DNA of 64,000 bases from an uncultured Lachnospiraceae bacterium (GTDB lineage Bacteria > Bacillota > Clostridia > Lachnospirales > Lachnospiraceae): positions 1 through 64,000 of the forward strand of contig CALWSF010000002.1 in assembly GCA_944384125.1 (NCBI GenBank). Direction: 5' to 3'. The notes under the pieces were generated by a model that did not search any database, had not been told where the DNA came from, and saw nothing but the letters and a program-made list of their open reading frames with translations. This document shows, one piece after another, positions 51,492 to 61,108 of this stretch; positions within the stretch are counted from its first letter, which is position 1; each line of letters starts with the position of its first letter. Position numbers and translations under genes: made by a program.

Positions 51492-52229
51492 TTATAATAG
51501 TCCCCGTTCTTTGAAACTGAAATAAGACTGATCCCCGATTATTACGTGATCCAGAAGATTTATTCCCACAAGGCTTCCCGCGTCCCGAATCCGCTCTGTC
51601 AGTCTTTTATCCTCTTTGCTGGGGGCAGGATCGCCGCTGGGATGATTGTGAACCAGAATAATGCTGACAGCATGGTAACGCAGTGCTTCGATAAAAATTT
51701 CTCTCGGGGAAGCCACAGACATATTAACTGTTCCGCGAAACAGCAAAACATCCCGTATCAGGGCATGCTTCGTGTTCAGCATCATTACATGCAGTTCTTC
51801 CTGTTCCATATGCCGCATCTCCTCCATACAGAATGCAGCTATGGAGGTCGGGGATGTGAAAGTGACTGCCTCCTCCATCGACATGGTTCTCCAGATTCTT
51901 CTGGAGAGTTCTCCGACACAAAGAAGCTCAATGCCCTTTACTCTTCCAATCCCCTTCTTTTCCATCAGTTCCGGAAGAGACAGATGAAGAAGGCCCAGGA
52001 TTCCGGAAGGATGAATCTCCGTCAGGATTCTCTGTGCCAGTGCAAGAGACGTTTCCCCTCTCGTTCCCGTGCGCAGAAGAACAGCCAGAAGTTCTGCATC
52101 TGAAAGCCTGTCCGGACCCATGCTGGCGCATTTTTCGTAAGGTCTCTCCTGCTCCGGAATCTGCTTCATTGTTCCGGTTCTGCTGCTTTTACATTTTGGA
52201 ACACTGTGTTTTCTTTTAGGTACTGCCAT
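51492..52229 (-). CDS. radC: RadC family JAB-domain protein
   Basis: A 245-residue RadC: HhH-type N-terminal region (GPDRLSDAELLAVLLRTGT) and a JAB/MPN metalloprotease-like domain with the Zn site HNHPSGDPAPSKED. Despite its name, a DNA repair role is not supported by later work; function is open. GGGAGG lies 5 bases before ATG 52229. It leads directly into mreC. Confidence 0.92.
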   Translation of the reverse strand: MAVPKRKHSVPKCKSSRTGTMKQIPEQERPYEKCASMGPDRLSDAELLAVLLRTGTRGETSLALAQRILTEIHPSGILGLLHLSLPELMEKKGIGRVKGIELLCVGELSRRIWRTMSMEEAVTFTSPTSIAAFCMEEMRHMEQEELHVMMLNTKHALIRDVLLFRGTVNMSVASPREIFIEALRYHAVSIILVHNHPSGDPAPSKEDKRLTERIRDAGSLVGINLLDHVIIGDQSYFSFKERGLL

Positions 52230-52285
52230 TTTTCCTCCCTGCCGTGCCTCTCCAAGTACGTCAGAAAAAGAAAAATTGTATTCCG

Positions 52286-52540
52286 TCAGATAAGACGGTA
52301 TGTAATAACTGCGATGATCACACCGATAATGCTTGCCATAGTAATCCGAATGGTCAGGCCAAATGTGATGACGAGGATACCGAAATCAAGAATTACAGGC
52401 TCTGTCACTCCGAAAGACTCTCCGAAATTCAGCCAGGAAAGCCACGGGATCCCCGATGCCAAACTGCCGATAAATCCGCCGAGAACGATTCCCGTCAGAA
52501 GAAATAATAACAGAATCCAGAAATTTTTTCCTCTGCTCAT
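52286..52540 (-). CDS. DUF4321 family small membrane protein
   Basis: An 84-residue protein with two membrane segments: FWILLLFLLTGIVLGGFIGS and LDFGILVITFGLTIRITMAS, matching DUF4321, a clostridial family that sits beside radC/mre genes. Function unknown; its steady position suggests a role near cell-shape proteins. AAAGGA lies upstream of ATG 52540. Confidence 0.82.
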   Translation of the reverse strand: MSRGKNFWILLLFLLTGIVLGGFIGSLASGIPWLSWLNFGESFGVTEPVILDFGILVITFGLTIRITMASIIGVIIAVITYRLI

Positions 52541-52712
52541 TTGTGTATTCCTTTCCAATTTCTTCCCTATTTTAGCATAAACGCGGTTCCATGTATATAT
52601 AGCGATTATGAGTTTTTTATAAAGATTTTATGTCCCCGTTCCGCACTTTTTACCAGTTTTCATCTGTGTGTGCAGCTTTTTCGGACACATGACACTATTC
52701 TTCCTTCCATGA

Positions 52713-53993
52713 TTAAAGTTTTGCGATGCCAGCCTCCCTCAGCTTTTCAAGGGACATAAGAACTCCCAGTTTTGCGTGATACCATGTGAGGCCGCCCTGA
52801 AAGAAGACGGAATAAGGCGGTTTTATCGGACCGTCAGCAGAAAGTTCAATGGATGAGCCCTGTACAAAGGCTCCGGCAGCCATGATAACAGGTGAATCAT
52901 ACCCCGGCATATCCCACGGTTCCGGTGTGACAAAACTGTCTACAGGAGCCGCAGCCTGAATTCCCTGACAAAAAGCAATAACGCCATCCGGACTGCCAAA
53001 GGTTACAGCCTGTATTATGTCGTGCCGCTCTTCGCTGCCGCCGGGAACAACAGAAAAACCCAGTTTTTCATATACATTGGCTGCAAAGACAGCTCCCTTG
53101 AGTGCTCCGGCCACAACAGAGGGGGCGAGAAAAAGCCCCTGGAAAAAGGACTGATTTACACCCAGGCTCGCCCCTACTTCCCGTCCCAGTCCCGGTGAAC
53201 CAAGGCGATAGGCCGCGTTTTCAATACATTTTTTTGTTCCGGCGATATAGCCTCCTATGGGGGCAAGGCCGCCTCCCGGATTTTTGATGAGAGAGCCTAC
53301 TACCATGTCAGCACCCACATCACTGGGTTCAATCCTCTCTACAAATTCTCCGTAACAGTTATCTACCATACAGATAACATCCGGTTTAACAGATTTAATA
53401 AATGCAATCAGCTCACCGATCTGTTTTACTGACAGGGTGGGACGGGTGGCATAACCTTTGGATCTCTGGATGGTAACAAGCTTTGTTCTCTCATTAACAG
53501 CACTGCGAATGCCCTCATAGTCAAAAGAACCGTCCGGAAGCAGTTCAACCTGACGATAGGTAATGCCATATTCTCTGAGTGAGCCGTTGGAAGGGCGGAT
53601 TCCTATGACTTCCTCCAGAGTGTCGTAGGGTTTTCCGACCGGAGAAAGAAGTTCATCTCCCGGTCTTAAGTTACCGGCCAGAGCTGTATAGAGAGCATGG
53701 GTTCCGCATACGATCTGAGGACGGACGAGAGCATCCTCCGTGTGAAATACATCGGCATACACTTTCTCCAGAGTTTCTCTTCCAAGGTCGTTGTACCCAT
53801 ATCCTGTGGTGCCTGAAAAATGTACATCACTGACTCTGTTTTTCTGCATGGCTCCGATAACCTTCATCTGGTTATATTCCGCAGTGGCGTCTATTGCTGC
53901 AAAACGGTCTGCCAGAGAATCCTCAATTTCCCGGCCAAAATCAATCACTTTTTTATCTATTCCCATCTGGATATACATATCTGTTAATTCCAT
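52713..53993 (-). CDS. ynbB: YnbB-type PLP enzyme (methionine gamma-lyase-like)
   Basis: A 426-residue PLP protein of the YnbB family, annotated as aluminium-resistance or methionine gamma-lyase-like. Motifs: HFSGTTGYGYNDLGRETLE, RPQIVCGTHALYTAL, VDNCYGEFVE and SLIKNPGGGLAPIGGYI with the PLP lysine. The biological substrate is not established. GGAGAGG precedes ATG 53993. It follows miaA closely, as in Bacillus, where ynbB is near miaA-hfq. No terminator could be seen in the 52559-52712 gap. Confidence 0.9.
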   Translation of the reverse strand: MELTDMYIQMGIDKKVIDFGREIEDSLADRFAAIDATAEYNQMKVIGAMQKNRVSDVHFSGTTGYGYNDLGRETLEKVYADVFHTEDALVRPQIVCGTHALYTALAGNLRPGDELLSPVGKPYDTLEEVIGIRPSNGSLREYGITYRQVELLPDGSFDYEGIRSAVNERTKLVTIQRSKGYATRPTLSVKQIGELIAFIKSVKPDVICMVDNCYGEFVERIEPSDVGADMVVGSLIKNPGGGLAPIGGYIAGTKKCIENAAYRLGSPGLGREVGASLGVNQSFFQGLFLAPSVVAGALKGAVFAANVYEKLGFSVVPGGSEERHDIIQAVTFGSPDGVIAFCQGIQAAAPVDSFVTPEPWDMPGYDSPVIMAAGAFVQGSSIELSADGPIKPPYSVFFQGGLTWYHAKLGVLMSLEKLREAGIAKL

Positions 53994-54016
53994 TTTTATT
54001 TCCTCTCCTGTTTTTC

Positions 54017-54982
54017 TCAAATATCAGCAATACCGGCTTCCTCTCTGAGCTGAGAAAGGATAAATTCCAGGACTCTGTCCTGATTATTTCCGAATTCCGG
54101 AAGATTCAGCCAGCGCACGTCTCTCTCCCGCCTGAACCAGGTAAGCTGCCTTTTGGCAAAATGGCGTGTATCGCGTTTTATAGTATAGACTGCCTCTTCA
54201 AGGGTGCACGCACCATCCAGATAATCAAGAATCTCTTTATATCCCAGTCCCTGCATGGATACCATATCGCGGCTGCAGCCCATGGATTTCAGCTTTTTTA
54301 CCTCTTCTACAAGCCCGTTTTCCATCATCTTATCTACCCTCTGCTCAATCCGCTCATACAGAATGCTGCGATCCGTATTTAACACGTAATAGAAAAAGCA
54401 GAACGGCGATGTCTTCGCTCTCTCAGTCTGATTGTGCTCGGAAATTTTTTTACCGGTCTGTTCGTAAAACTCCAGAGCGCGGATAACCCGCTTTATATTA
54501 TTTTCATGAATGGCAGCTGCCGATTCCGGGTCTATCTGCCGAAGCATTTCATGAAGACTTTCGGGCCCTTCCTCCCTGGCCTTCTGCTCCATAAGAGAGC
54601 GGAACGAAGAATTCTCTTCTGTTTGTGTAAAATCTATATCGTACAGAAGGGCCTGAATATAAAAACCGGTTCCTCCGGCAATTATGGGTATGTGTCCGCG
54701 CTTTTCAATATCAGATAAAGCGCAGTCAGCCATCCGCTTGAAGGAAACCACATTAAAATCCTGGGACGGATCCAGCACATCAATCAAATGGTGGGGGACA
54801 CCTTCCATCTCTTCCACTGTTATTTTTGCAGAACCGATATCCATGTGACGATATACCTGCATGGAATCTGCACTGATTATTTCTCCGTTTATCCGTTTTG
54901 CAAGCCTGACCGACAGTGCCGTTTTGCCCACTGCGGTAGGGCCTGTTATGATGACAAGCGGACGTCCTTTTTTCTCTATCAT
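54017..54982 (-). CDS. miaA: tRNA dimethylallyltransferase
   Basis: A 321-residue MiaA that adds a dimethylallyl group to A37 of tRNAs reading U-starting codons. P-loop GPTAVGKTALS, SADSMQVYRHMDIGSAK, GGTGFYIQAL, and the tail RHFAKRQLTWFRRE. MiaB, encoded at the start of this same run, adds the methylthio group to the product, so both steps are co-located. GGAGAG precedes ATG 54982. Confidence 0.96.
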   Translation of the reverse strand: MIEKKGRPLVIITGPTAVGKTALSVRLAKRINGEIISADSMQVYRHMDIGSAKITVEEMEGVPHHLIDVLDPSQDFNVVSFKRMADCALSDIEKRGHIPIIAGGTGFYIQALLYDIDFTQTEENSSFRSLMEQKAREEGPESLHEMLRQIDPESAAAIHENNIKRVIRALEFYEQTGKKISEHNQTERAKTSPFCFFYYVLNTDRSILYERIEQRVDKMMENGLVEEVKKLKSMGCSRDMVSMQGLGYKEILDYLDGACTLEEAVYTIKRDTRHFAKRQLTWFRRERDVRWLNLPEFGNNQDRVLEFILSQLREEAGIADI

Positions 54983-55022
54983 ATTTTCTCTCCGGATATA
55001 TTTTCAGAAGATATGCTCCTGT

Positions 55023-57074
55023 CTATACAATTCTCTTAAATTTCTTTTCAAGTTCGTATTTGCTCATGGATATTATAGTCGGCCGGCCGTGCGGGCAGGC
55101 ATAGGGATTTTCAAGCTCGAGAAGCTCATCTATCAGGCGGTTGGCCTCTGCCGGCGACATTGCATGATTTCCTTTAACTGCCGCCTTGCAGGACATGGAG
55201 GCAATTCGTTCATTTACAATATCAGGAGAATTGCCATCCGGATTATCATCGAGATTATCCAGCATCTCAATCAGGAGATCTTTCTGAGCAATGGAAAAAA
55301 GGTTGGCCGGCACTGCACGCACGGCATATTCTTTTCCTCCGAACGGTTCAATCTCGAAGCCGACAGAAGTGAAATATTTCATATACCGTTCAAGCTTAAG
55401 CTGTTCACTGGAATTCAGAGTCAGTATAATGGGAGGATAGATAATCTGAGATGTATAATCTCTGTTTCGCAGTGAAGCCATTGTTTTTTCATAGAGTACC
55501 TTCTCATGAGCGGCATGCTGATCGATAATATAAAGACTGTCACGATACTGAACAAGCCAGTAGGTATCAAAAAGCTGTCCTAAAAGAACATGCTCCGCAC
55601 GGGCAGGCCTGCTCAGCAGCTTGTCCTCAAATAAATCCATCTGACGCACCGTTTCCTTTTTGCCGGAACCGGAAGATCCGCTGGAGACGGATAAATCAGA
55701 AGTCCGGTCCGGGACTTCTGGCTTCGCAGATGACGGGGGGATGTCAGGGCCTTTCTTTACTTCTTTAGCACTGTCGGCTGATGCCTTAACAGGTTTATCC
55801 GATTTTAATTCAGGCGGCAGAACCTCTTTTAATCGGGGAGCTGCCGGCAGTGACTCACGGACACTGTTTTCCGGCTCCGGTTTTCCGGAATCCGTATGCG
55901 GGGCTGTTTTCTGTGAATATAGGTTTACCAGCCTGTTTTTTTCAAAAGGCTCAGGTCCTTTTTCACGGATTCTGGCGGGTTTCAGGAAACGCCCCTCTGT
56001 CTGGCCGGTCTGCGGCGATGCCTCCTGCAGAGGTTTGTTCCCGCTGTCTTCTGTATCATCTGTGAGAAGCACACCTGGAATCAGCTCTCTGTCTGACAGA
56101 GCCATGGAAACAGTATGATAGACCATACGATATATCATATCGCCGTCACGGAACCGGAGTTCCATTTTTGCCGGATGTACATTCACGTCAATAAAAGCCG
56201 GATCAATGGTAAACTGCAGCATCGTAAACGGGTATTTATGCTGCATCATATACGGCTTGTAAGCTTCCTCGATAGCTTTGTTAATAAGTCCGCTGCGAAT
56301 AAAACGCCCGTTTATAAAATAGTTTTCAAAATTTCTGTTTCCTCTTGCAACAAGAGGTTTTCCAATAAACCCTTCGATCCGGACAGGGGAAGAACCGGAT
56401 TCAACTGCAATCAGGTTGGAAGCTACTTCTCTGCCATAAACGGTGTACACGATATCTCTGAGGCTGTGATTTCCCGATGTGTGCAGGCGCATCTGACTGT
56501 TGCTGATAAAGCGAAATGAAATTTCCGGGTGTGACATCGCGATTTTTTCCACAAGATCTGCCACATGGCTTCCCTCTGCGGCCGGCGTTTTTATAAATTT
56601 TTTTCTTACGGGAGTGTTAAAGAAGAGATCACGCGCAATAAAGGTGGTTCCTTCAGGAGCCCCTACCTCTTCAATATTTTTTTCCTCTCCTCCTTCTATA
56701 CAGTAGCGGCATCCACTGATAGAATCAGTCGTTTTGGTAATAAGTTCTACTTTGGCAACCGAGGCAATAGAGGCCAGTGCTTCTCCTCTGAACCCCAGAG
56801 ACGCAACCTGAAACAGATCATCTGCCGTCCGGATCTTGCTGGTTGCATGGCGCTTAAAAGCCAGTGGAATTTCATCTCTCGGAATTCCGCAGCCATTATC
56901 CGTAACACGAATAACATTGATACCGCCGCCCTGTATCTCCACCGTGATGGCAGTTGCTCTCGAATCGATGGCGTTTTCCAAAAGTTCTTTTACGACAGAA
57001 GACGGGCGTTCTATAACCTCGCCCGCCGCAATCTGATTAATTGTATTCTGGTCCAGCACCTGAATATTGGCCAT
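55023..57074 (-). CDS. mutL: DNA mismatch repair protein MutL
   Basis: A 683-residue MutL: GHKL ATPase (IAAGEVIERPSSVVKELLEN, DNGCGI, LGFRGEAL, FFNTPVRKKF) in the first 330 residues, a Pro/Ser/Lys-rich linker of about 150, and the C-terminal endonuclease with DQHAAHEKVLYE and CPHGRPT. The endonuclease motif fits organisms lacking MutH. 41 bp after mutS; GGGGAGG precedes ATG 57074. Confidence 0.97.
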   Translation of the reverse strand: MANIQVLDQNTINQIAAGEVIERPSSVVKELLENAIDSRATAITVEIQGGGINVIRVTDNGCGIPRDEIPLAFKRHATSKIRTADDLFQVASLGFRGEALASIASVAKVELITKTTDSISGCRYCIEGGEEKNIEEVGAPEGTTFIARDLFFNTPVRKKFIKTPAAEGSHVADLVEKIAMSHPEISFRFISNSQMRLHTSGNHSLRDIVYTVYGREVASNLIAVESGSSPVRIEGFIGKPLVARGNRNFENYFINGRFIRSGLINKAIEEAYKPYMMQHKYPFTMLQFTIDPAFIDVNVHPAKMELRFRDGDMIYRMVYHTVSMALSDRELIPGVLLTDDTEDSGNKPLQEASPQTGQTEGRFLKPARIREKGPEPFEKNRLVNLYSQKTAPHTDSGKPEPENSVRESLPAAPRLKEVLPPELKSDKPVKASADSAKEVKKGPDIPPSSAKPEVPDRTSDLSVSSGSSGSGKKETVRQMDLFEDKLLSRPARAEHVLLGQLFDTYWLVQYRDSLYIIDQHAAHEKVLYEKTMASLRNRDYTSQIIYPPIILTLNSSEQLKLERYMKYFTSVGFEIEPFGGKEYAVRAVPANLFSIAQKDLLIEMLDNLDDNPDGNSPDIVNERIASMSCKAAVKGNHAMSPAEANRLIDELLELENPYACPHGRPTIISMSKYELEKKFKRIV

Positions 57075-57114
57075 TTTCTGTCCTCCCCGTTATGAACACA
57101 GCCGCTTTATTTTT

Positions 57115-59769
57115 TCAGTTCCCCCATCTGTTCTTCAGCTTTGACTGAAGCTTGTCCAGTGTATTCAGAGCGTCGAGGGGGGACATTCTGTTTACCTCCA
57201 GCTCCATCAGTTCTTTTATAATATCATGTTCATTTACTGTATCAAAAATGGACATTTGCTGAAGATCTACCTCATCGGCTCTTGCGATTTTCTTCCTGGC
57301 ATGCCCGCCGTTTCCATTTTCAGCAATCTCGCGGGCACGGGCTGTAATATCCGCATCGCTCAGTTCTTCAACAAGCTCCTTCGCCCTGGCAATAACCAGC
57401 TCCGGCACACCTGCCAGCCTTGCTACCTGAATTCCGTAGCTTTTATCCGCACCGCCTTTTACAATTTTACGCAGAAAAACAATATCATCTCCCTGTTCTT
57501 TTACAGCGATACAGTAGTTATTGACACCGCTTAAGGTTCCCTCCAGTTCTGTCAGCTCATGATAATGGGTCGCGAAAAGCGTTTTGGCTCCCAGAAGTTT
57601 GGTATTGCTTATGTATTCCACCACTGCCCAGGCAATGGAAAGACCATCAAAGGTACTGGTTCCACGGCCTATTTCATCAAGAATCAGGAGACTGTTGCGC
57701 GTTGCGTTCCGGAGGATATTTGCAACCTCTGTCATCTCAACCATAAAGGTACTCTGGCCGGATGCCAGATCATCCGATGCTCCCACACGGGTAAAAATCC
57801 GGTCACAGAGACAGATATCCGCTTCATCTGCCGGCACAAAGCTTCCTATCTGAGCCATCAGCGTAATCAGTGCTGTCTGGCGCATATATGTTGACTTCCC
57901 GGCCATATTGGGACCTGTAATAATGGAAAGTCTGTTTTTTCCGTTGTCCAGATACGTGTCATTGGCCACAAACATATCATTGGCCATCATTCTTTCCACT
58001 ACGGGATGACGGCCGTTCTTTATGCGGATGATGCCTTTTTCATTAATAGAGGGTTTCACATAATTATAGCGGGTAGCCACTGTGGAAAGGGATGCAAGCA
58101 CATCTGTCATTGCAATTGCACGCGCTGTATTCTGAATGCGGGTTACCTCTCCGGCAATATGATCCCGCACTTTGCAGAACAGCTCATATTCCAGAGAAAA
58201 AAGCTTGTCTTCTGCTCCTAGTATCATCTCTTCCAGACGTTTCAGCTGATCTGTTGTGTATCTCTCAGCGTTTGTCAGAGTCTGTTTGCGGATGAAATAG
58301 TCAGGCACAAGATTTTTAAAGGAATTTGTGACCTCGAAGTAATATCCGAATACTTTATTGAATTTTATTTTCAGATTTTTAATTCCTGTCTTTTCGCGTT
58401 CTTCCTGCTCAAGGTTTGCCAGCCAGTCTTTACCTTCTGTTTTAGCGTGGCGCAGCCGATCTGCTTCCTCGTCATAACCGTCGCGGATGATGCCGCCCTC
58501 TCTGACAGAAACCGGCGGATCTTCTTCGATCGCCGCATCAATAAGATCTTTCAGATCTTCCAGAGGGTCAAGATCCGCATCCAACGCTTTAAAAAGATCA
58601 CTGGAAAATTCACGGAGGATCTGCTTGATATAGGGGAGCATTGCAAGTGAGTTTCCAAATGCGATGAGATCTCTGGGATTGGCTGTCCGATAGCTGATAC
58701 GCCCGATGAGACGTTCCAGATCATAAATCGGATTCAGATATTCACAGAGCTCCTCACGGGAGATGTAATTCATATTAAGCTCTTCCACCGCGTTCTGCCG
58801 GCGGAGAATCTCTTCTCTGCTGATAAGCGGCTGTTCTACCAGTGTGCGGAGCATGCGTGCTCCCATGGCAGTCTTTGTCTTGTCCAGAACCCACAGAAGT
58901 GTGCCTCTCTTCTGTTTTTCTCTCAGGGTTTCTGTAAGTTCCAGGTTTCTCCGTGTGGAAACGTCAAGCATCATGTACTGACCTGTAGTATAGGCAGTGA
59001 TGCGTGTCAGATGTTCCAGAGTATTTTTCTGTGTCTCATAAAGATACTGAAGAACAGCTCCGGCTGCTATGACTCCTGTTCCGTACTCGGAAAGCCCCAG
59101 TGCTTCCAGATGCTCCACATGAAAATGCTCCCGCAGGATACACCGGCAGGAATCATCAGAAAAGAACCGATTGTCGAGGGCGGAAACCACGGCATGCAGC
59201 CGGACTCTCAGATCCTCGGAATCGATTCCTGACATGTAAAAAGCCTCATTGCATATTATCTCGGAGGGAGAAAACTTAAATATCTCATCCAGCAGCGCTC
59301 TCTCAGTCCGGACTTCTGTCACAAGATAGTCTCCCGTGCTGACATCCACGGTTGACAGACCGAATGTTCCGTCCAGATAGACAATGCTCATCAGATAATT
59401 GTTTTTTGACTCTTCAAGGGCCTGAGAGTTTGTGAGCGTTCCCGGTGTAACAACGCGGATAACCTCCCGCTTTACCAGTCCCTTTGCCTGGCGCGGATCT
59501 TCCATCTGCTCCGCAATGGCTACCTTGTAGCCCTTCTGCACGAGACGGCTTAAATATCCCTCCACTGCATGATAAGGAACGCCACACATAGGTGCGCGTT
59601 CCTCAAGTCCACAGTCTTTTCCTGTTAATGTAAGTTCCAGCTCCCTTGCCACCGTCTGGGCATCCTCGAAAAACATTTCATAGAAATCGCCCAGACGGTA
59701 AAAAAGGATGCAGTCCGGATACTGCTTTTTCGTATCCAGATAATGGGTCATCATTGGTGAAAGTGCCAC
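57115..59769 (-). CDS. mutS: DNA mismatch repair protein MutS
   Basis: An 884-residue MutS1: mismatch-binding motif GDFYEMFFEDA near residue 30 (Phe-x-Glu), core and clamp domains, Walker A GPNMAGKSTYMR, LILDEIGRGTSTFDG (Walker B), and ATHYHELTELE. It starts at GTG 59769, six bases after GAGG; the ATGs five codons in have no binding site. 13 bp after the L,D-transpeptidase gene. Confidence 0.97.
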   Translation of the reverse strand: MALSPMMTHYLDTKKQYPDCILFYRLGDFYEMFFEDAQTVARELELTLTGKDCGLEERAPMCGVPYHAVEGYLSRLVQKGYKVAIAEQMEDPRQAKGLVKREVIRVVTPGTLTNSQALEESKNNYLMSIVYLDGTFGLSTVDVSTGDYLVTEVRTERALLDEIFKFSPSEIICNEAFYMSGIDSEDLRVRLHAVVSALDNRFFSDDSCRCILREHFHVEHLEALGLSEYGTGVIAAGAVLQYLYETQKNTLEHLTRITAYTTGQYMMLDVSTRRNLELTETLREKQKRGTLLWVLDKTKTAMGARMLRTLVEQPLISREEILRRQNAVEELNMNYISREELCEYLNPIYDLERLIGRISYRTANPRDLIAFGNSLAMLPYIKQILREFSSDLFKALDADLDPLEDLKDLIDAAIEEDPPVSVREGGIIRDGYDEEADRLRHAKTEGKDWLANLEQEEREKTGIKNLKIKFNKVFGYYFEVTNSFKNLVPDYFIRKQTLTNAERYTTDQLKRLEEMILGAEDKLFSLEYELFCKVRDHIAGEVTRIQNTARAIAMTDVLASLSTVATRYNYVKPSINEKGIIRIKNGRHPVVERMMANDMFVANDTYLDNGKNRLSIITGPNMAGKSTYMRQTALITLMAQIGSFVPADEADICLCDRIFTRVGASDDLASGQSTFMVEMTEVANILRNATRNSLLILDEIGRGTSTFDGLSIAWAVVEYISNTKLLGAKTLFATHYHELTELEGTLSGVNNYCIAVKEQGDDIVFLRKIVKGGADKSYGIQVARLAGVPELVIARAKELVEELSDADITARAREIAENGNGGHARKKIARADEVDLQQMSIFDTVNEHDIIKELMELEVNRMSPLDALNTLDKLQSKLKNRWGN

Positions 59770-59782
59770 AGCCTACCTCACT

Positions 59783-61093
59783 TTACTGAAACTTAGGATC
59801 AGAAGGATCCCAGGTCTGCTGTTCGGAAATCGGGATGAGTTCAGGTTTGTCAAACGGAGATGCCACCAGCGGATCTTCGTAAATCTGCACGGAGGTTCCC
59901 AGACTGCAGTTATCGTAAATCCACTTGGAATTCTCGCATGTCAGGCGGACACATCCAAGAGAACGGGTCACGCCGAGACCGTTGTAGCCCACTGTGAGAA
60001 GATCCATCTCATTGGGAGAACCATATGTGATGGAGTGCAGCAGGAATCCCTGCGTGATACGTGTCGCATACTGCGTATATGTATCATTTACCATCAGTCT
60101 CCAGCGATATTTTTCCGGCGTCTGGAATGTTCCGATAGGTGTGTCATCGCCTACGGAGGTAAGCATTGCCTTAACCGGGATAATATATCCGTTATCGCCG
60201 TCTTTTGCATATACTGTCAGACAGTTCAGGGTCTTGTTTACCTTGAGAAGGTAACTGGACTGTTTTCCGATAATAGAATCCACATCCTGCACGAGGCGTC
60301 CGTATGGGTCAAAATAGAATTTGTAGCCATCCAGATAATGCCAACCTGTCAGAGCTATGCCATTGATGAAATAATAGCGGTTGAAATCATATGAAAGCCA
60401 GCCGTTATAACCTGTTCCATCTTCATTGTACATGATTGTACCGTTTTGTGCTATTGTCAGCCGGCTGGACTCAGGAGACAGATAACGGGGAGCAGTGCTC
60501 TGGGGAGCTGCACTTCCCTTGGGAAGAAGAATAACTTCTACTGAAATAAGTTTTTCGCCTAAGTCCGTTGTTCCGGCCAGTTCTCCGTTCTTGGCCCAGC
60601 CCATCTTTCCCTGTCCGCTGGATGTCACACTGTAATATACATCCAGTGCTTTTTCCGCCTCTCCGGTAAGCTGAATCTGTATTGCCTCAAGCCAGCTTCC
60701 GTTTCCTACTACACCGGTAGGAAGACCGTCATGATACCACCACAGAAAACCGCCCACATTGGTGTAGCCTCTGTAGGAAACTCCTCCGATACCCTCAAAA
60801 TTGTTAAGATTCATGGAAAGAGCGGAAACATCTCCCACATCGCTGTATGAGTAATTGACAGACACATGAAGCGCTGTGTTGGCTTCCTGATTATCCTGCT
60901 GCTGGGACTCATTGATCTCCTGGGGTGTACTGGTGCCCGGACCTCCTGCACTGACCTCCTGGGATGTCCCGGCATCAGCATTTGCTCCCGCTGCAATATC
61001 ATCCGCCGGGCCTGCGTATGCAACAGACGTTGCCTGTCCCGCGATCATCACAGCAGACAGAAAGGCTGCCAGACTCATGTAATGCTTTCTCAT
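59783..61093 (-). CDS. L,D-transpeptidase (YkuD) with wall-binding repeats
   Basis: A 436-residue exported protein: signal peptide ending about AYA, residue 27; a Ser/Gln/Glu linker; a hydrophobic-Trp repeat region resembling ChW modules (VSYRGYTNVGGFLWWYHDG, GQGKMGWAKNGELAGT); a glucan/choline-binding-like repeat (GIALTGWHYLDGYKFYFDPY); then YkuD from about 270 with HSITYGSP and the Cys of RSLGCVRL. The usual residue after Ser in that motif is His or Arg; here it is Leu. It would form 3-3 cross-links or attach proteins. It sits between miaB and mutS, an odd place. Confidence 0.87.
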   Translation of the reverse strand: MRKHYMSLAAFLSAVMIAGQATSVAYAGPADDIAAGANADAGTSQEVSAGGPGTSTPQEINESQQQDNQEANTALHVSVNYSYSDVGDVSALSMNLNNFEGIGGVSYRGYTNVGGFLWWYHDGLPTGVVGNGSWLEAIQIQLTGEAEKALDVYYSVTSSGQGKMGWAKNGELAGTTDLGEKLISVEVILLPKGSAAPQSTAPRYLSPESSRLTIAQNGTIMYNEDGTGYNGWLSYDFNRYYFINGIALTGWHYLDGYKFYFDPYGRLVQDVDSIIGKQSSYLLKVNKTLNCLTVYAKDGDNGYIIPVKAMLTSVGDDTPIGTFQTPEKYRWRLMVNDTYTQYATRITQGFLLHSITYGSPNEMDLLTVGYNGLGVTRSLGCVRLTCENSKWIYDNCSLGTSVQIYEDPLVASPFDKPELIPISEQQTWDPSDPKFQ

Positions 61094-61108
61094 TGTTCCT
61101 ATCCTCCT

